A stretch of DNA of 64,000 bases, taken from Agrypnia vestita. Its lineage: Eukaryota > Arthropoda > Insecta > Trichoptera > Phryganeidae. A model generated the notes under the pieces. The model was not told where the DNA came from. It ran no database searches and saw nothing but the letters and a program-made list of their open reading frames with translations. A program made the translations under genes and the position numbers. The stretch covers positions 1 to 64,000 of the forward strand of contig JADDOH010005106.1 in the NCBI GenBank assembly GCA_016648135.1. Reading direction: 5' to 3'. Every line of letters begins with the position of its first letter. Within the stretch, counting starts at the first letter, position 1. Positions 42,598-53,824 of the stretch are shown here, one piece after another.

Positions 42598-44196
42598 TAG
42601 GGATGGGTCGTCGACGTATTTACCGTCGACGAAACGAGACCGTCCACGTCCATCCATCGACGAGACGATCAACTAGTTGAATTCGTCAACTAGTTGACGC
42701 GTCAACTTCGTTACGCGGACGTCGCGGACGTTCTATGTAAACATCGGGACGATGGTCAACTGTCTACGGTTCAACGCGACGCTTCTCGACGGCTCAACCG
42801 CTGGCTATTTTTATGACGTTAATTTTTAAAATTTAAAGAAGTTCGAAGGAATATAGTTTCGGGGAAAGTAAAACCGCTACTTGTGCTTATATGTAAAAAG
42901 AAATATTTTATTATTTATTTGTTTACGCACATTATAGGCTTTTACATATTGTTTTATATACTTCTTTCTATATATAACAAAGAAAGAAGTAGGTATACAC
43001 AGCAATATCAGGTATTAGCAGTAAAATATAAATATAAACTACATATATAAGCAGTGAAAGTATTGGGTATAAGCATTAAAATGTGAGTAAATAAAATGGA
43101 AGGAAACAATGATTTTGCGTAATAAAGGCACCAGTTATGAGGTGCGGTAAAAAATACTTTACATTTATTTATTATCTATAAATTTATAAATAAATACATA
43201 ATTTAAAAATACTTTACATTTGAGATGTTATATAGAAATTTATTGAAGAATACATCTTTCAAAGTCAGGCTTTCACTTTGTGGTGACATTATTAATAAAT
43301 AAATATATCTGTATTATTTGTCAACTTTAGTTTAAGGCTCAATCTGAGAAAAGGAACATTGTTCCCGAAACATGTAAAAACCAATAAAAAGTGGTGTAAA
43401 CAAAATTATAATAGATTTATTTTTTTATCTATAAAGTTGAAAATAGGGAATTTTTAATAAAAATTAATTAAACCTAAATTCAAGATTATATTACATATAT
43501 AATAATTAATGTTGGACTCCTGAATAAGGACCATAGTTAGGTATAGAAAATTTTATTCCCTACAAGTTTGTTTATCATTTATATGCTAAAGTTGAAAAGT
43601 AAGGAAATAACACAATAATTAAATTTTAGCATCCCTTTTCAGGTAGATATAAGAAGTCGAGATCGATCGAATAAAATATTGATTTTAGAAAAATATCTAG
43701 CCGGCCTGTTAATTAATAATAGTTCAATAAAAAATAAAATAATTAAACAGAATTGTTTTATTTTATACAGCGTAAAATTGGGGATTCACCGAATCGTCGC
43801 ACGGGACATCACAAAAAATCAAGTTAAAAAAAATAATAGACAATAGCTTATTAAGCCTATCTCGCCCTACGCATGTATTCAAATTTCAAATCTCTAGTCA
43901 TAGTTCGTGTACACAGATCTGCACTCTATGGTAGTGTACTTTAGAGTTGAAATAACTTTAGTTTGGCATCTATAAGTCGACAGCGAGAGATGAGAGAGAA
44001 ATAAACGGAGACGTTTTGTCTTGCTCTCGCTCGTTGCTTTGCATTGCGTTAATCTCGAATCGTCCACCGACCACGGCGTCCGCTGTCCACCGTCTACGAA
44101 TTCAACTAGTCCATGCGATAAACGTAAACGGTCGACGCGTCGATGCAACGTCAACGGTTGATTTCAACTAGTCCGTCGATTCAACGCCCATCCCTA
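42598..44196 (-). mobile_element. Non-autonomous hAT element 2 with perfect 8-bp target duplication
   Basis: It is the inverted relative of 35640-36811. The left end is TAGGGATGGGTCGTCGAC and the right end, read inward, TAGGGATGGGCGTTGAATCG. The exact CCTATTAC duplications lie at 42590-42597 and 44197-44204. It is about 430 bp longer than element 1, mainly through AT-rich internal sequence around 42.85-43.2 kb. The ORF at 43894-44154 is subterminal repeat sequence, not a gene. Its right end is 205 bp upstream of BTB-ZF gene 3. Confidence 0.93.
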
Positions 44197-44400
44197 CCTA
44201 TTACCGATTGTTTTTGATTTCTTGTTTTGATCCGTCGTTGACAGTTTGGTCTATATTCTGTGGTTGACAGTTTGGTGACATTTGGACTCCGCTGCATTCT
44301 GTGGATTCCGCTATTGAATATTTGTTTACGAAGTATTTTTCTTGCAAAGGAAATAATAAACATTGTAATAGTTTTCTATTAATATTTTAATTGTTTTATA

Positions 44401-45846
44401 ATGGCTATTTATAGACCTGGGAGATTTGTCAGTGAATTGCTTCTAAATAACCTCCAAAGACAGCGAAAAAGTGGTCAATTTTGCGATGTTCGTCTATTCA
44501 TCGGAAAAGACCAGTCTTTAACGCATTCTGCTGTTGTATGCCCAGTTAGTCTGTTTCTTCATGATGCATATTTTAAATCAGCAAAACGTACAAAATCCAG
44601 GAATAAGAATAAAAAAAATCCTCACTCCTTAATTACGATTAATTTAAAAGGAATTGCTACATTTGATTGTTTCCCTTGTTTGGAAAAATTGATTGATTTC
44701 ATATATGGAAACACAATAAAAGTAGATAAAGATCACATTTCTCATTTACAAAGCTATTGCAACAATCTCAATATTAATGAAGCACTTAGTAATATTGTGC
44801 ATAGTAATCATTTTACAGAAGATGCAATGAAGTATACATCGAACGAAATTAGTTTTATAAAATCTGAATATTCAGACGATGAAGACTCACAATCAGGATC
44901 TTCTGATTCGTGTTTAAACAACTTTCAAAGCAAGAATGATTTAGTTTCTACAAAGATTAACAAAAACAGTGATGAAAACAATCATACTTCAAGTGGTGTT
45001 CGATTATCAAACGATTTAATTGACTGCAATTTTAAATCACAATATGACACTACATTTTTGAAATTACCCACTGGAAAATCTCAAGATTGTATTGGATGCA
45101 AATATAAAAGTTATAAATCTGTGGATTTGTTGGAACACCTACTCCAGACTGGACATGGAGGTAAGGTGTGTTCTCTCTGTTGGACTACGGTTGATAATTG
45201 CTCAGAATTGATGGATCATTTTCTACTTCACAAGCATCCTAAGCCTTATTTTTGTATTTATTGTAATTCAAGATTTCAGACGAGGACTTTACTTGCGCAG
45301 CATCTTCCGAGTCACATGAATCAAAGACCTTACGCATGTAGTTATTGTCAAAAGACATTTAAAAGTAAGCATTCATTAAATTGCCATTTAATTATCCACT
45401 CTAATGAAAAGAAACATCTCTGTGATGAATGTGGCTTTAGTACTCTTCACGCAAGAATGCTCCGAGCTCATAAACTTATTCACAGCGGTAACTTGTACAA
45501 ATGCTCATTTCCTAATTGTAATCACACATCGACTATTAAACAAAACATGGAACAGCACTTTATTACTCACAGTAACAAGAAACCATTTGTTTGTGAACTT
45601 TGTGGGCATAAATTTTCTCAAAGTAAAAGTTTGAAAAGACATTCTTTAATTCACAGTAAAGATGAATTAGGAAATGTTTGTCCACACTGCCCATTTAAAG
45701 CTCGGCGAATAGACAATCTCAAGGCCCATATATTTAGACAACACACTACAAAAAAACCCAAAGCAGACATTTCTTACAATTGCGCAGAAGCAATGATTGT
45801 TCGATCAACGGTTTCAGATAATTTATCTTCAGAAAACTGTAAATGA
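44401..45846 (+). CDS. BTB domain protein with eight C2H2 zinc fingers (paralogue 3)
   Basis: An intact single-exon 481-residue ORF. The BTB region (about 23-135) includes FCDVRLFIGKDQSLTHSAVV and CFPCLEKLIDFIYGNT. A Ser/Asp/Asn-rich linker (about 150-215) follows. Fingers lie at about 230-252, 257-277, 285-305, 313-333, 341-361, 368-390, 398-418 and 427-448, each aligned with paralogues 1 and 2 (HLCDECGFSTLHARML, KPFVCELCGHKFSQSKSLKR, VCPHCPFKARRIDNLKAH). The start is preceded by a short AT-rich stretch after hAT element 2, so the promoter may lie within or next to that element. A nuclear DNA-binding role is inferred from the family; partners and targets are unknown. Confidence 0.93.
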   Translation: MAIYRPGRFVSELLLNNLQRQRKSGQFCDVRLFIGKDQSLTHSAVVCPVSLFLHDAYFKSAKRTKSRNKNKKNPHSLITINLKGIATFDCFPCLEKLIDFIYGNTIKVDKDHISHLQSYCNNLNINEALSNIVHSNHFTEDAMKYTSNEISFIKSEYSDDEDSQSGSSDSCLNNFQSKNDLVSTKINKNSDENNHTSSGVRLSNDLIDCNFKSQYDTTFLKLPTGKSQDCIGCKYKSYKSVDLLEHLLQTGHGGKVCSLCWTTVDNCSELMDHFLLHKHPKPYFCIYCNSRFQTRTLLAQHLPSHMNQRPYACSYCQKTFKSKHSLNCHLIIHSNEKKHLCDECGFSTLHARMLRAHKLIHSGNLYKCSFPNCNHTSTIKQNMEQHFITHSNKKPFVCELCGHKFSQSKSLKRHSLIHSKDELGNVCPHCPFKARRIDNLKAHIFRQHTTKKPKADISYNCAEAMIVRSTVSDNLSSENCK

Positions 45847-47090
45847 AAAAACTTTTAACTTATAATTTTTAGAATATATGTCAATATTTATGTCTAAACC
45901 TTATATTAATATTTTAATTCTAATTATTGTACCCACTTTTCAGAAATATACAGTATTTTATTATTTTTTATTTCTCTGCATTTTTATGTACAAAGATTTG
46001 GAAATATACCCAGCCTTTCACAATCATTCAGAATCTTCTGTGTAGATTTTTCTGAGCTGCAAAAGTGCATAAGCTTGATTATGGACCCTGCAATGGGATT
46101 CAAAACATGGACAAGAGAAGTTGGAGACAAGGTAGAATAGCCCAGAAAACTTGACATGCAATATTTGCAGATAAGTATTGTTAATATATATTGAATAAGT
46201 CTGACGGGATTGTTGGAATCATTGAAATAAATAATAAAATGTAATTTAAAATATGTTTTATTTTAACATTGAAATACACTCACAATATGGGTTATTAAAT
46301 TACTACTATAGTTTCGAGAGGAGCAATCCCTCTTATCATCAGGTATAGATAATAACTAAAATACAAAATTTGTCAATCTAATCGGGTAGGTCAGGGGGGC
46401 GCGCGGTGCGGAGGGGTATTTTTTTCCGCAAAAAGCTCTATGATTGGTGAAGTGGACTGAAATGTGATATTATTTATTAGTGTGATTTAGAATTAAATTT
46501 TTGTATGATTTCAATGGTTTCCAAACTATTCATTATCCATCCTCTATGAGGAACCGAGTGGAGTTTCAATTTGTGACTATCGAAATATGATTAGTGTTAA
46601 TTAAATGATTGGCAAATTCGGAGAAATTGTTATTTTTTTAGGCAACAGTGATGTTCTCTTATTCTTTATTATTATCATGTTGCACCACAAAGTATCTGCC
46701 AAATCTTTAAATGAAATGTATTTTGAATTGTAAAAGTTAATTTTTATTGAATATTTTTATAATAAAAATCTCGCATATTTTTAGAGGCATTTAATGTCTA
46801 AAAAGACTTGTCTGTAGGTTCATTTTTACAATTGAAAGTTACACTATTACAAAATATTATTCAAAACTATTACAAAATATTACAAAATACTATATAAACA
46901 TAAGAGATAAAAAACAAAAACAATTAAGTACAAAAAACAACATAAAAGAAATCTTCAGTACAAAGTTAAAAATTTTAAGCAAATTAAGAAAAGAGAAATA
47001 AATAAAGAAAATAGCAAATTAAAAATATATATAGCAGAAATTAAGGAAAGAGAAAGAGAAATATATATATAAATATATACATTATTCATT
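45847..47090. other. Intergenic DNA, no supported gene
   Basis: 46260-46440 resembles a retroelement 3' UTR (TTATCATCAGGT followed by a short GC-rich patch). 46880-47090 is purine/A-rich. No coding sequence was recognised. Confidence 0.45.
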
Positions 47091-47099
47091 GTCATTATC

Positions 47100-48670
47100 A
47101 TAATTCAATTCAATTCAATTGATTTAATAATATGTACATTACAAACTAAGTGTTCAAGGCATACATATTATGGAAGTATATATCAAAATAAAAATATTTA
47201 ATAAATTAAAAATAACATAAAATCTGGTCAAAGGTATATCCCGCTTCGGAAAACCCCCTCAGACGCATGGAATATATCAATACACAAAGCGATTGTGTTC
47301 AGCATAGCTGTGGCTCTTCCAACAGGCATAACCATCGGCAGGTTGGTCCTATATATTGGAATGTGAAACAATCTATGCTGACGATGTCTAATGTAATTAT
47401 CAGGAACATTAATTATCGATCATACCGCGCAACAATCGATAAAAATGTGTAATCAAATACACATTCCTTCTAGTCTCTAGACTATTGTAGCCAAGCATAC
47501 TCTGGAGAAACTCGGTTGGGTAAAGCCAAGGATAATGCCCATACTCTCTCTGTAGAGATATCTCATAAACTTCTTTTGGACTTTCTCCACCATAAGAGAG
47601 TACTTGCCCTCATGTCGCCCCCAGATCATCGAGCCACGCTAGAGTCTACTCCGCACCAAGGAGTTGTAAAGAGTTCTCAGTACGCGGCTGTTCTCGAAAA
47701 CCCTGGCAGAACGCAGAACAAATCCTAACATTCTCAAATTCCCACTGATCGTCTCTATGTGATCGTGAAATGTTAGGTTGCTTACAAATCTAACACCTAG
47801 ATCTTCAACATTCGATATTCTCGTCAGATTTTGGTTGTTCATTTTGTAGCGAAAAAATAGAGTTTTTTGGGCCCTAGTGAAGAATGTAACCGAACACTTG
47901 GAAACATTAAACAAAAGTTTATTTTGTCTTCCCCATTCACATATATTTGATATATCTGCTTGGAGAAGATGAAAATCGTCCAAAGTTGACATCTTTAAAA
48001 AAAGCTTTAAGTCATCCGCAAATAACAGAAAGCGCGAGTTTAAAATTACATTTTTTATATTATTGATAAAAATCGAAAACAGAAATGGACCCAGAGACTT
48101 GTGGGACACCCGAGAAGGTAAAGAAGCCCTCTGACGCGAATAGGCCGTAGGAGACGTATTGGTTCCTGTTTTGGAGGTAGCTCGCCATTAATTTTAGCAT
48201 ACCATCCAGAAACCAATCTCATCCAACCTTTTCATCATCGTGGTTGACTGTATCAAAGGCTTTGGCGAAGTTATTATGTGAACAGTCTACCTGATGTCTC
48301 GCGTCCAGAGCTTCCGTCACGTAATTTGTGAAGACCGTCAGATTTGTCTCAACCGAGCGGCCTTTCCTGAATCCATGTTGTTCATCAATTATAAACGGCT
48401 CTACTCGGGAAGCGACGGTTCTACTTATTATAATTTGAAATACCTTAGCTGGGGCAGAGAAAACAGCTACAGGTCTATAATTTTCTACGGACGACTTAGA
48501 GCCACTCTTATTATTGGGAGTAATTTTTGACGTCTTCCATGTTTCCGGGAAGATCCCTGTATTAATGGAAAGATTATACAAAAAAAAAGTGGTTTTTTTA
48601 TCAGTTCCACACAACCTTTTAAGAGAAATGTTGGAATGAAATCTGGACCAAGAGAATGAGTTTTATTTAA
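47100..48670 (-). pseudogene. LINE (Jockey-like) ORF2, RT to C-terminus, frameshifted
   Basis: The minus strand carries a nearly continuous RT: FPETWKTSKITP (about 48540), ENYRPVAVFSAPAKVFQ, EQHGFRKGRSVETNL and NNFAKAFDTVNHD (about 48250). After a break come GPFLFSIFINNI (about 48090) and the catalytic FADDLKLF (about 48010), then NVSKCSVTFF and DLGVRFVSNLTFHDHI. The C-terminus (about 47430-47225) reads NVPDNYIRHRQHRLFHIPIY and FHASEGVFR. The missing segment between 48220 and 48110 and several stops make it inactive. A 3' tail extends to about 47100 with an AATTC tandem run. No endonuclease domain was found upstream. Confidence 0.88.
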
Positions 48671-48724
48671 TTTTTTTACAGTGTCGGATAATGAAACACT
48701 TCACATCATTTCAATATTAATATA

Positions 48725-49335
48725 GTTCATATATAACTTATGTCGTTTTCTATTAACCACTTTTTAAGTTCTGACACTGATTTTGGAGTTTTTATACCTG
48801 AGGGAAAGGTACTTTGTATTTTGTTCAAGAACATTGGAACTCGATATTCAAGTTTCCTCAGACCATATTTGTTTGTTATTCTTGGTATTGTTAATATTTG
48901 ATTTGTAGCGCATCTTTTGTTTCTGCCATGATCAACTACCTTTTTGTAAATTTCATTTTCGTGATTTTCTTTTATCAGCAGAAATAGAACTAGTCCAAGA
49001 ATTGGCAAAATATTTACGGATGAATAGACTAGTTTAGTATTTTGTCTTTGTTCAAAAACCTGTGGATTTATTATTCTTTTTACGATAGCAGTTTGTACAT
49101 ATTTATTGGCTTAGTATTTGAATTGCTGGAGAGGCCCCAAGATCTTATACCACATTTTAATATTGATTCTGCCAAAGAAAAATATATCACTCTTAAAACA
49201 AGCTTTGGGATAATGTATTGCATCTCGTAAAATCTGCTAGACACTGCTCTAAGGCTCGTACAAATTTTATGTATCTGCTGATCCCATTTGAAGTGTTCAT
49301 CTATGATAAGACCGAGATAGAAAGATTAGACGAGG
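48725..49335 (-). pseudogene. LINE ORF2 C-terminal fragment, another family
   Basis: The minus strand from 49330 reads FYLGLIIDEHFKWDQQIHKI and LRAVSSRFYEMQYIIPKLV, then LAESILKCGIRSWG (about 49165), and after frame breaks HGRNKRCATNQILTIPRITN and LKKWLIENDISYI to the stop at 48727. This is the region after the RT thumb in Jockey-like LINEs. At least two frame changes are present. It lies immediately upstream (in minus-strand terms) of the 47.1-48.7 kb LINE but is a separate element. Confidence 0.75.
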
Positions 49336-50954
49336 TATTTGTGAGTTTTCACATACTCCACAGTGCTACATAAACATTTATTTTCAATACCTTTGTGTAT
49401 GCAGTTGAAGTCATGCGCAATTCAAGTCATCTATATAAATTTCTCATATAAGCATAGGCTTAATTTCATTCATAGGGATCGAAATGCGTTATTGAAATTA
49501 TTACACTAGATTATTATTGCTTCCACCATAGTATCAATAAGTACCAAATATTTGTCCTAAGTGATAATGGAGTATACAATACAATTTATATCTCCAAGTA
49601 GTGAAGCAATTTTGGATAATCATTAAATAAATAAATAGTTAATTATCTTTTTTATTTCATTGGACATATTTTCGTACCAAACAAGAATAAAATCATTTCG
49701 ACTTCCTCTTCCATAATACTTTATAGTACCTTTCTTTCATATATGCTTGACATTCCCATTTGTTGGTGCTAAATTTAACCTTTAAGCGCTGACATAAATT
49801 TTTTGTAACACTAATACTGACGTACGGTCTCTCAGGCCTGCAATATTAAAATAAATTCTAAGCTTAAAAAACGCTAATCATGTTAATATTTTAAATACAG
49901 ATTCGAAGAATAATGTTTTGTCGTGGTAAAAAAAGTCAAACTGCAACTACAGATTATTTATTTATATATTTATCTTAATTAATAAATCAGAATTCTTTTT
50001 GTAGGAACAACAGACCTAAATCAAAATAAATTCTTTCCAAATCAACAGAAAATGAAGTTTTTCTCTAATATTAGAAAACAAGCAACTTTGAAAAACAAAC
50101 TTAATAAATATTCACTCGTAATGAAAAAAAGTCGCAAGGCTCAAAGTTTCTTAAAACTTACGCACAATCTGGGCAGACGCAAAAGTGCATTGAAGGCAAA
50201 GATGTTTTTTGCAAGAATAGCACTTGTAAGTAGATTCACGATTAAGTTTTTGTGGACACGACTTGCAGTTCTTCCGAGATTTTTCTTCATCTACCCTATC
50301 AGCTGAAATCTAGAGATTTTCTAGCATGCTCCCAAAACCCTTGACAAGTTCATACGTAGCTCACGTGGCAGTTTCAAATTATAAACTCTTCTTTGCATGT
50401 GCCCTGACACCAGTTTTTGAGCCAGTTCTTTTGTTAATTAATTTAGATTGGCGAATTATTACGTTATGTTGGGGAATCCTTACAGCTCGATTCAGAGCAG
50501 ATTTAGCCCATTTATATTGGTTCTTTCCATAAATGATTCAAATTTTGATCATGGAACAGTGTTCTCGTCAGATGATGATGCATGTTGCTGATTTGTGTCT
50601 TCAAAGTATGGGGTAATGGCATCGGTGTCCGTATCAAACTGTTCACGTACAAAGCTGTCTCAGATTTCGACGGAAAAAATATGACACATTTCTTCCCTAG
50701 AAATGATATCCATCCCAGCCTTGAATAAATGGAAACATTGTTTTAATTAAAGACTTTGCAAAACAATGGAACCTTTGTTTTCCCCCACAAATTTATTTTC
50801 AACTTAATCCTTAACCCGTGCAACGACAGGTATGAACAGCTAGTTATATTAATAAAATTTTGAAATGAGTTCCTTTTCAAGTAAATGGTAACATAGGGGG
50901 AGGCAGTCATAAAATAAATAATTCACTGAGATATACTTTCTTGAACATATGTTA
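49336..50954. other. Intergenic DNA with one weak exon candidate
   Basis: 50010-50228 lies between a possible acceptor (CTTTTTGTAG) and a good donor (CTTGTAAGT) and is open with a Lys/Arg-rich sequence starting at Met 50052. No family is recognised, so it is not called a gene. The rest is AT-rich. Confidence 0.3.
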
Positions 50955-51220
50955 TACAGGGTGTCTCATAGTTAGTAGCAAAAACTTTACAGGTGGATTC
51001 CTCCCTTGATAATGAGTCAAAGATGTTCAAGTAACACGCTAAAAACCTTATAAAAAATCTATTTTCGCAAGGTTTTTTTCATTTTATTTGACTTGTATTA
51101 AAGCAACTACCTAATATCAATAGTTATCTCCATAACTATTGATATTAATTAGGTCATGGGTGTCTGAACATTTTCGACTCATTACCAAGGCAGGAAGATT
51201 TTGCTATGGGACACCTTGTA
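50955..51220. mobile_element. 266-bp MITE with TA target and TACAGGGTGTC ends
   Basis: The left end is TACAGGGTGTCTCATAG and the right end, read inward, TACAAGGTGTCCCATAG. TA flanks both sides. Both subterminal regions also share the word ATGAGTCGAAA/ATGAGTCAAAG. The ends and TA target fit a Tc1/mariner-type MITE. A diverged copy is at 31944-32270. Confidence 0.8.
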
Positions 51221-51257
51221 TAATATAAATTCAGATTCACTTATTTCTCCGAGCTCA

Positions 51258-51310
51258 CTGTACACATTGGCCGAGGTTGGCCCAATGCGACGTTGGCCCA
51301 ATGTGTACAG
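51258..51310. repeat. Perfect 13-bp inverted repeat
   Basis: CTGTACACATTGG (51258-51270) pairs with CCAATGTGTACAG (51298-51310). The loop contains another TTGGCCCAATG-like piece. Function unknown. Confidence 0.6.
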
Positions 51311-51399
51311 GGAGTTTTGGTGGAGGTTGGCGAAGTTGTCGGTTTTTCAAGCACACATCAAAATAACAATGGCGGGTGATACTTTGAAAACGAGTGTTT

Positions 51400-53090
51400 T
51401 TGACTAATTCGTCTGGCTCTAATTTTTTTTTGCTATTGGATCTAAATTAAAACAGTATTTTTTCCAAGTACATATAATATAATAAAATATTTGAAAGGGA
51501 TTAATTTTCTCCCAGTAGTTTATGAATTATGATGTTCAGATGAATGATAAAAAAGCAGAAAGTATGAGGTTTTGCTTACATGAATTAGAAAAATATAAAT
51601 GAGAGGTAAATGTTATTTTAAATTAAATTAGTTATAAAATCAATAATTAATTCAGAAATAATTATTTTTACATCCAGGGGAGGATTGGCACCCTTGGGGG
51701 CCCTCAGCTATCTAGAGCCAGTGAAGGGGCCCCTGACCACATATTTTTGATTATTAAATTCCGATATTAACTACTAAATACAACAATGACACATATTTTA
51801 CGTAAATAAAACATCAAACTTAACATCTTTCATTTAAATTATGATAAGTCTTAATAAATCACATTCATACATTTTAACAAGACAGTAATAAATACACATA
51901 AACTACCTATTTTTATTTTTAGCCTCTAGCCGTACAGTTATAATTAAGCTATGTAAGTAAAAATTAAACATTTATTATAAAACTCCCAATATTATGAAAA
52001 TTTGAGCGAAGATACGCAGTAATATTTATTACTTTAAAATACGTGACTCAATCATTAACATTTAATTCTTTTGGATTATTTGATAAGTAATATTGTTAGC
52101 TTGCAAAAATAAATCTTTTTCTATGTGTCTTTTTTCCAAAAAAGTGACAAAAATTAAATAAACAATCCTATGGGGGTCCCAATTGTGTCGATTGTATTAA
52201 CATGCCCAGCAAATTTTCGTTACCCCCATATGAGGCAGAACTGTTTTTATGTTTTTCCCTTAAACCAAATTTCTCCGATCAGTAAAAATTCATCTGAGGG
52301 TTTAACATTAGCCACTATACTTTTTGGTTAAATCTAATTCATCTTACCCCTTCTTATTCATCTGGTAGATGAAAACCAGGTTAATGAGAGCCAGATAAGT
52401 TAGGAACTCGAAGATAAACGAATCCTGTTCATTAATTTATAAACATATAAAATCAAACAATAAATTAATAGTAATAAATAACCTGATTAGATACTATGGT
52501 TAAGTTGCAAAACGTAATCGCATACACAATATCCAAAAATGAAGACAGATTAATTATGCAACTTACATTACAAATGCCAAATGACAAGTTTTCGTCCTAC
52601 TTGGTCGCTAAAATACGCACTAGCATAAGCCCTTCGCAACGGTTCGGTCTTGAGGGGCACTACCAATCAGAACTCGGCATAATTCAACGAAATATTCTGA
52701 GAGTATGTGGAATACAGGCTTCGACGTATTGAACCAGATGAATGATTACATTAGTCGCGGAAAATTTTAAAAGTAAGGTAATGCTGAGAATAGTGCTTTA
52801 ATTTTAAAATATCAAGAAACATTTATTTAAATACCGGTATAACTAACTAATATTATTATATTGCGATATTTAAATGCAGAAAATAATTCTAATTCAATAA
52901 AAACGTCATTCTGACGCGCCAGATTAAGTAGTTTTTACTGTTTTCTGCTCAAATAAATTGGATTTGTTTTAATTATTTACAATAATCTATATAAGGCCTC
53001 GATAAACATTTACCTTTTTAACCAAAACCTGAAAACGATATTTCAATTGGATATTATTTTGGTGTTCTTCAGTGAAGGACATGTTTTAAC
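51400..53090. other. AT-rich intergenic DNA
   Basis: A G-rich piece near 51676-51735 (GGATTGGCACCCTTGGGGGC) looks like a transposon end, but no partner was found. A 78-codon plus-strand ORF (52496-52732) has ordinary amino-acid composition but no motif I recognise. Confidence 0.4.
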
Positions 53091-53094
53091 TGTG

Positions 53095-53440
53095 TTTCAA
53101 AGAATCACCCGGCGTCGCTCAGCCGGGATCGGCCAGTATTTAGTTCGTCACCGACCGCTGGCCGGGTTATACAGTCATGTATTCACTAGGGGACAAATTA
53201 TCTCTCAACATCACGCGCGGCATAGAGTCTACGTGACGTTGCAACGTCGCGTACTGTTCCGCGACGTCGCGCACAACATAGCGGGGCATTTCTACGTGCC
53301 GCGGAAACGTTGCCATGCGCACGGTACTCGAGCAAGCTCACGGGGACATCGGGCTGCGCATCAGTATCACGTGATATGTTTACAAGTGAATGCGCATGCG
53401 TTGTATCTGTCAACTGACATTAACGTGGGGAAAGTTATTG
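53095..53440. other. CpG-rich block next to a Harbinger transposase remnant
   Basis: The block is dense in CG with short palindromes (GACGTTGCAACGTC, CGCGACGTCGCG). Open frames of 152 codons (plus) and 71 codons (minus) overlap and have no recognisable domain; I treat them as by-products of composition. It may be the non-coding part of the Harbinger element to its right, or a CpG-rich regulatory region. Confidence 0.35.
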
Positions 53441-53509
53441 TTCTCCAACTCATCGCCGTACAATTTTGTGGGATACTTCAAACCGTGAATATAAAAATAA
53501 AATGATGTG

Positions 53510-53690
53510 AGGGCCAACAGCGTTCCTTAATATTGTCTTGCTTGGCTATGGAAGGCCCGATTATTTGTAATAAATTGTCAAAATCAGTTGTTGTCATTCG
53601 AGTGAAATTGACAAAAGATCCGTCAGACATTCGAAGATCGCATAGAATATCCATCCTTCTTTCTCTTTGCAGTAAATAATTTCGCACCTA
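53510..53690 (-). pseudogene. PIF/Harbinger transposase N-terminal fragment
   Basis: The minus strand reads LCDLRMSDGSFVNFTRMT, TTDFDNLLQIIGPSIAKQD and IKERC. The pattern F.N..RM....F..LL..I.P.I.KQDT..R..I is the start of Harbinger-type transposases. The DDE domain is missing, so this is a short remnant. Confidence 0.65.
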
Positions 53691-53732
53691 CCACCTTTTT
53701 CTCCTCTTACGTTTCGATAAACTCGTTAAAAT

Positions 53733-53824
53733 AAATAGATACGCAGCTGTCATCCTAACCTCATCGGGCGGCAAGTGTAAATAGATACGCAGCTGTCAAC
53801 ATACCCTCATCGGGCGACAAGTGA
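53733..53824 (+). repeat. Direct repeat, two 46-bp units
   Basis: AAATAGATACGCAGCTGTCA followed by CCTCATCGGGCG.CAAGTG occurs at 53733 and again at 53779 with a few substitutions. Confidence 0.85.

Noticed and set aside
43894..44154. 86-codon ORF similar to one at 35682-35864
   Set aside because: Both are translations of the subterminal region shared by hAT elements 1 and 2, not a gene family.
53047..53505. 152-codon plus-strand ORF in a CpG-rich block
   Set aside because: It lies opposite a Harbinger transposase context, with His/Arg-rich content explained by CG composition and no recognised domain.
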